A program made the translations under genes and the position numbers. The notes under the pieces were generated by a model. It made no database searches, was not told where the DNA came from, and saw nothing but the letters and a program-made list of their open reading frames with translations. A DNA stretch of 64,000 nt from Eopsaltria australis (taxonomy: Eukaryota > Chordata > Aves > Passeriformes > Petroicidae), in assembly GCA_034509425.1 (NCBI GenBank), contig JAVTVJ010001824.1, forward strand, positions 1 to 64,000, read 5' to 3'. How positions within the stretch are numbered: the stretch's first letter is position 1; each line of letters starts with the position of its first letter. This document shows, piece after piece, positions 59,360-64,000 of the stretch.

Positions 59360-59740
59360 AAGGTCACAGAATCACAGACAATCAGGGACCTGTCAGGATC
59401 ACGCAGTCCAGCTCCTGGCCCTGCACAGGACACCTCTAGAACCACAACATGTGTGTGAGAGCATTGTCCAGACACTTTGGAGCTCAGATAGACTTGGTGC
59501 TGAGCCCACTTCCCTGGGGAGCCTCTTCCAGTGCCCAAACACCCTGTGGGTGAATATCCCCTCCTGATACCCAACCTAAACCTCCCCCAGCTCAGCTCCA
59601 GCCATCTCCTCAAGTGCTGTCACTGGTTATGAGAGTGAAGAGATCAACACCTGCCCTTGTGGCCCTCAGGAGGACAGTGAAGGCCACGATGAGGTGTGAG
59701 CTCAGTGTCCTCTCCTCCAGGCCAGGTGCCCCTGCTGCAG
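59360..59740 (-). mobile_element. CR1 LINE 3' region, antisense
   Basis: The plus strand reads cacagaatcacagacaatca, then tcttccagtgcccaaacacc, acccaacctaaacctccccc and ctcctctcctccaggccag, the order expected for an antisense CR1 3' region. Confidence 0.8.
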
Positions 59741-60956
59741 AGCTCCACAGTTTCAAATCAACTTTGCTCTAAGAGCAGCACACAGGACACACATGGTCAC
59801 AAATGATGTCACTGGAGGGCTCCAAAGGTGATGAGAATCCCTGTGATGAAGACAGGCTGAGGTAGCTGGGCCTGCTCAGCCTGGAGAACACTGAGGGGGA
59901 TTTTATCAACAGATATCAATATCTGCAGGGAGGGTGTGCAGCAGAGCATTCCCACACACAAGAGTTTATCTGCTGTTTCTTAACAGCTCAGGTAACCCAA
60001 ACAGGACAAGCTCTCCTGCACAGAGTTGTTTTAGAGTTATTTTTTTGTTAACCCTATGGGGTTAACACTGGTCTGGCATCTCCCAGCTGCCCAAAAACAT
60101 CTGGGAGTTGAAGTGAGGTCTGGGAGAGAAGCTGGATTTCTGACAGGCAGACACATCACTTTACAAACTTTATCAGTTACACCAAATTTTCACAAAGCAG
60201 AAATCTTCTTCACATTCCATGCAAATGTGTGGAGTTTCTCCCATTGTGCTTACTCCCCTGGGATCAAGTGAAGGAATATGTACACTGTCATCATTTCTGT
60301 GCTAAATTACATTTGACTGCTAATCAATTCCATTTATTTTCCTAACTTTAGTGTAGGTACCTTGATCTAGAGCATTGTTTTATCTTATGCTGTAATTTAC
60401 TAGTAGTTCTTTCATTTAATACCTTCTGGCAAGTAATTCTGATTAAGATCTTTCATCTGTTACCTCTTGTCTGTTTAATAAATAATTCCTTTTTATAAAC
60501 AGACCTGATTTGCCATCATTAAAAGCTGCAGGCCAGAGTGATTCCTTACATTTAAACTGGTTGCAAACCCTGAGGCTGAGGCAGGGCTTGTCTGAAGCTC
60601 CCACTCCCCCCGTGGCACGGGGTCAGACCAAGCTCTGCCCAGCAGAATGAAAGGCACCAGGCAGAAATATGTAAAACACAATTCTAAAGTTTCTGAAAAA
60701 TAGGAAGGAAAAGAAAAAGAAAAGAAAAAAAGGTTTGTTTATTTATGTAAGATTTTTTTAAGTACATGGAAGAAGTTTCCTTCTACAATCTTAACATAGC
60801 TTCTAACACTCCCTCTTACAGATGAAAATCTCCACTCTCCCTCTTTCCTCCTCAAAGGCTGAAATGTTCTTGGGAATTATCTGGAAATTAATTTTACTGA
60901 ACAAGAATTTCCAGTGAAAAACACCACTACAAACACCTGAAACAACACTAACATTG
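59741..60956. other. Intergenic, nothing recognised
   Basis: No gene. A short CR1-like scrap (gaggtagctgggcctgctcagc) lies near 59860. Sequence 60690–60760 is A/T-rich. Confidence 0.45.
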
Positions 60957-61895
60957 TCATTTCCACACTAAATTAACTTTCCTCCATTTTTTCCTCAGGG
61001 CTCCTTTCACCTCCTTACTCCTCCAACTATAAATAACAGGGTTCAGTAAAGGAGTGACCACAGAGTAAGAAAGCGAGAGGAATTTATCCACAGATGCACA
61101 GTAGCTGTATTTTGGCCTCAAGTACATGGAGCCTGCAGTGCCATACAAAACACTCACAACCAAGAGGTGAGAGGAGCAGGTGGAAAAGGCTCTCTGCTGG
61201 CTCTCAGCTGATGCCATCTGCACAATTGTGGAGATTATACGAACATAGGAATAAATGATCAGCAAGAAAGGGCTCAGAATGGCAAAGACAGCCACCACAA
61301 TGACCTGGATCTCACTTGGGAAGGTGTTGCCACAAAGCAGCTCCAGGAGGGGCTGAATCTCACAGAAGAAGTGGTCGATGGCAGAACCACACAGGGGGGA
61401 GCTGAATGCAATGAGGGTGTGAACCAAGCCCACAGCAGCCCCACAAATGTAAGATCCAGCCAGCAGGCTCCTGCACACCCTGCTGCTCATGAGAATTGTG
61501 TAATGCAAGGGGTGGCAAATGGCAACATAACGATCCAGAGACATGGCAGCCAAGAGAAAACACTCAGCAACCCCAAAGAAGAGGAAGGAAAACATTTGCA
61601 TTGCACATCTTGCCTTGGAAATACTCACTGTTCCCACCACCAGGTTCTCCAGGATGGTTGGGATGATGACTGACAAATAGCAGATATCCAACCAGGAGAG
61701 CTGAGTGAGGAAGAAATACATGGGGCTGTGAAGGGAACTGTCAGTATTTATTGTGAGAGCTATCACTGTGTTTGCCATCAGGGTGAGGATATAAAGGGAT
61801 AATAAAACGACAAAGAGCAAAGGGTGCAAATGAGAGATTTGAGAAAAACCCAGGAGTCTGAATTCACTCACTGCACTGAGGTTCCCCAGGATCAT
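60957..61895 (-). CDS. Olfactory receptor, class II, family 10-like
   Basis: Intact OR of 312 residues with an ATG start. NLS glycosylation site at residue 5; LHSPMYFFLTQLSWLDICY at 55–73; Cys97; MSLDRYVAIC at 118–127; HFFCEIQPLLELLC at 175–188; SY at 216–217; AFSTCSSH at 236–243; YLRP at 258–261; PLLNPVIYSWRSKEV at 282–296. CHPLHYTILMSSRVC and the YLRP at the end of TM6 suggest family 10. Oddities: MSLDRY instead of MAYDRY, and SWRSKEV instead of SLRNKEV. All five ORs in the window share the minus strand, though the GT6 gene on the opposite strand lies between this one and the other four. Confidence 0.95.
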   Translation of the reverse strand: MILGNLSAVSEFRLLGFSQISHLHPLLFVVLLSLYILTLMANTVIALTINTDSSLHSPMYFFLTQLSWLDICYLSVIIPTILENLVVGTVSISKARCAMQMFSFLFFGVAECFLLAAMSLDRYVAICHPLHYTILMSSRVCRSLLAGSYICGAAVGLVHTLIAFSSPLCGSAIDHFFCEIQPLLELLCGNTFPSEIQVIVVAVFAILSPFLLIIYSYVRIISTIVQMASAESQQRAFSTCSSHLLVVSVLYGTAGSMYLRPKYSYCASVDKFLSLSYSVVTPLLNPVIYSWRSKEVKGALRKKWRKVNLVWK

Positions 61896-62443
61896 CCTTC
61901 TCTGGTGCCTTGGAGAACTCTCTTGCTTTCAGCGTTCAGTGGCTGATGAAGCTGCAAAGAGCCAGGCAAATCTGCAATCAAACCACAGCTGCCTGCTTGG
62001 ACAGACAAAAGGATGAGCAGAATTTAGAAACTATCCAGATTTGGAAAAGATCTTCTGAACAGATCATAGAAGTTTCTAAAGAAAATAAGGCATTCTGATG
62101 CATTTATTTTTGTCTCTAGTTTTGACTGATTCTTCTTCTTTCACAGCATTGCCTTCAAGATTTGAATATTCACTACTGTCTTCAAATGCTCAGCTACCAT
62201 TTTTACCCTGTAGAAGAAGAAAAAAAAATCATAGCAGATCTCTTTTGATGGACTAATCAGTTCAAGTCCCAGTATCATTGGTAGCTACATTTGAATATAA
62301 CAAAGGTAATTTCTCTGTTACCTTTTGTGGAGTGTGGTGGAAGAAGAGGAAGGAAAAAAGTCCCTAAATTATGAGGTCTCCAGAAAAGCTTCTGAGCACT
62401 CTGCAGTGAAGCAGAAGAGATGCTGTTCCACAGTGCTTTATTC
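61896..62443. other. Intergenic, nothing recognised
   Basis: Short AT-rich spacer upstream of the family 10-like OR. No further feature. Confidence 0.45.
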
Positions 62444-62467
62444 TATATATATATATATATATATATA
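62444..62467. repeat. (TA)n microsatellite
   Basis: Pure TA run of about 12 units directly abutting the LTR end at 62468. The element may have inserted next to it, or the repeat may have grown at the boundary. Confidence 0.95.
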
Positions 62468-64000
62468 TGTTGCCTTTTCTCCCAGCCTGGAAAAGAAACT
62501 CGAGATCATTTTAGCAAGGAGGTCATATAAAAGGGGATCTTTATTTTGAAGGTCTTCAGGAGCACTTATGGAAAGGTGTCCATAAAAGCCCAGCCCCTCC
62601 AGGGCTGAGGACATATTTATAGCTTTTAGGAAATTAGCATAATTGATTAAGAGCACCAATAAGGAGCACAAGTGGTGATTCAATTCCCCCCACGTCCAGC
62701 CCCTTCTGTGGAGCCCCCCTCTCAGCACCGGCTCTACTTTGTTAATGAAAATGCACCTCAGAGTTGTTCTCAGCCTTGGTTCCCAGGAAGAACCAAGATA
62801 GGACAGGGCCTTGCACTCCCCTGGGGCTTGGAGCTCTGCAATTTGTTTTGTCTTTCTGCTTAGGGAAAGGCTATGCAAAGGTACTGGAAAAACTAGCTAT
62901 TAATACAGTAGGCTACAGAGCTACAAATAGATGGGCAGAGAGTACAGAGAACATAGAAAAGAAAAAAAGGCAGAAACCAAACGGCATCATTCCCCCCTTT
63001 TTTAGAGACTAACAAGACTCTGTCTTGTCTAGTCTCTGCTCTGCATTTAACCATACCTCTGGTTTATACAACTGGCTATCCCACTAGTTGTTACACAGAT
63101 GCCAATTATAACTACAGCTACTATGAACATTTCTCTAGGTTCAGTTTGGTAACCATGAAGTGAGTGTACTGAAGATATTCAAGGTTCAGTAAGCTCTTTT
63201 GAGAGTTACTTGGTGTAGAATTTGAGTTTGCTTTCAAATTTCAACCAAATTTCTAAAAACATTTTTCACTCCGATCTGCATAAGAACAACAACCAGTGTT
63301 AATGATTTGGTGGCTAGTAGGAAATTAAGAGCCTTTTTGTTTTGTCAACAGCCCTTAATATGATTAAACATTACATTTGGAATCACAGCCCCATGGGCAC
63401 AGGCCCAGTCTTTATCTTGGGGCAAAACTTACCAGGCCAGATTCTCAACTTTGACAAGTTGTCCTTAGGAAGAGCTTTTGGATACATTTTGGACTAGAGT
63501 TACATGCAAATTTTAGGACCAAATTTGAATCATGGTTACCAACTGTACAGATAAGAGGTACAAAAGAACAGTTTAAATCATATCGTCCCAATTTGTATCA
63601 GTCTCTGTTTTGTGGTTGTCTATGGAGCAGACGTCTTCTTAACTCTGGAGCAGTGAATTCAAGGCTCTCTGCCAGCAGCTTTGGATTTGGTGAGGGTAGT
63701 AAGGACTTGGAATGACCCTTTCCACTCAGCTCCTAAGGTTACTGTCCCTTCATTTAACATAGACTCAGTCTCCAGGCTTGAATAGTTGCTAGCCTGCCTT
63801 CCTTCTAGATGACTTTGCTCAGTTCTAGATCTTTCATTGATATAATCAGTTCAGCTTTTTGTGATGGTACATTTGATGGTAACACTTTTCTCATGGTTAC
63901 CTGGTTCGTGGTTGTCACTGCATAACCTGTCTTTTGTTTGCCATCTCGCATGAAGCTGCTCTCAGCTGCATACAGCTCCCAGGCTGGCACATCTTTCAGG
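62468..64000 (-). mobile_element. Gammaretrovirus-like ERV, 3' part, minus orientation
   Basis: The 3' LTR is 62468–62989 (minus strand: TGATGCCGTTTGG to CAACA), alignable with the solo LTR at 33673–34190. A polypurine tract (aaaaaaggggggaa on the minus strand, 62990–63003) precedes it, as required for a 3' LTR. Upstream come decayed sequence, then integrase C-terminal-like and RNase H-like frames. The spacing is far too short for full integrase and env, so this copy has large internal deletions. It runs off the window end. Confidence 0.8.
63640..63990 (-). pseudogene. Broken gammaretrovirus-like pol fragment
   Basis: Minus frame 63990–63805 has RNase H features: SSFMRDGKQKTGYAVTT and LPSNVPSQKAELI. 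It ends at a stop soon after. Roughly 63780–63660, in another frame, has a WKGSFQVLTTLTKSKAAG segment like the C-terminal domain of gammaretroviral integrase. Most of integrase between them is missing. The remnant is non-functional. The element class is inferred from these two short matches. Confidence 0.6.

Overview
This is vertebrate nuclear DNA, almost certainly from a bird and probably a passerine. Genes carry GT–AG introns. CR1 LINE fragments with the typical 3' ATTCTATGA-type ends occur throughout. Several LTR families are present, and five single-exon olfactory receptor (OR) genes are intact. Nothing bacterial is present: no operons and no CRISPR array.

Layout. 1–3.7 kb: a 38-bp minisatellite, repeat-derived DNA and a solo LTR. 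3.8–4.8 kb: an intact family-4-like OR on the minus strand. 5.57–10.39 kb and 17.62–22.23 kb: two directly repeated, nearly identical copies of a 4.6–4.8 kb block. Between them lie an old ERVL-like pol remnant (10.39–13.3 kb) and a complete five-exon granzyme/chymase-type serine protease gene (13.87–16.17 kb, minus). 22.7–26.1 kb: a complete six-exon SDR39U1 gene (minus) with a CpG-rich promoter. 27.2–40.4 kb: three more intact ORs on the minus strand (one family 5/8/9-like, two family 6-like) in AT-rich, gene-poor DNA. 46.5–53.1 kb: a five-coding-exon glycosyltransferase family 6 gene (ABO/GGTA1/GBGT1 relatives) on the plus strand. 61–61.9 kb: a fifth OR (family 10-like, minus). 62.5–64 kb: the 3' end of a gammaretrovirus-like ERV on the minus strand.

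The pairing of SDR39U1 with a granzyme/chymase-type gene matches the mammalian mast-cell chymase locus (human 14q12: SDR39U1, CMA1, CTSG, GZMH, GZMB). The OR types (4, 6, 10) resemble those near the human TRA locus on 14q11.2. I therefore infer an avian counterpart of that region.

The most unusual points are: (i) the GT6 gene keeps its open frame, splice sites and DxD metal motif, but has Gly where the family has its catalytic Glu, plus other changed active-site motifs; (ii) long direct repeats flank the single granzyme gene; (iii) the predicted protease S1 pocket has Lys at position 226, which hints at cleavage after acidic residues. The genes do not form one pathway. They are an immune protease, a conserved housekeeping reductase-like gene, a cell-surface glycan enzyme and chemoreceptors that share a neighbourhood.
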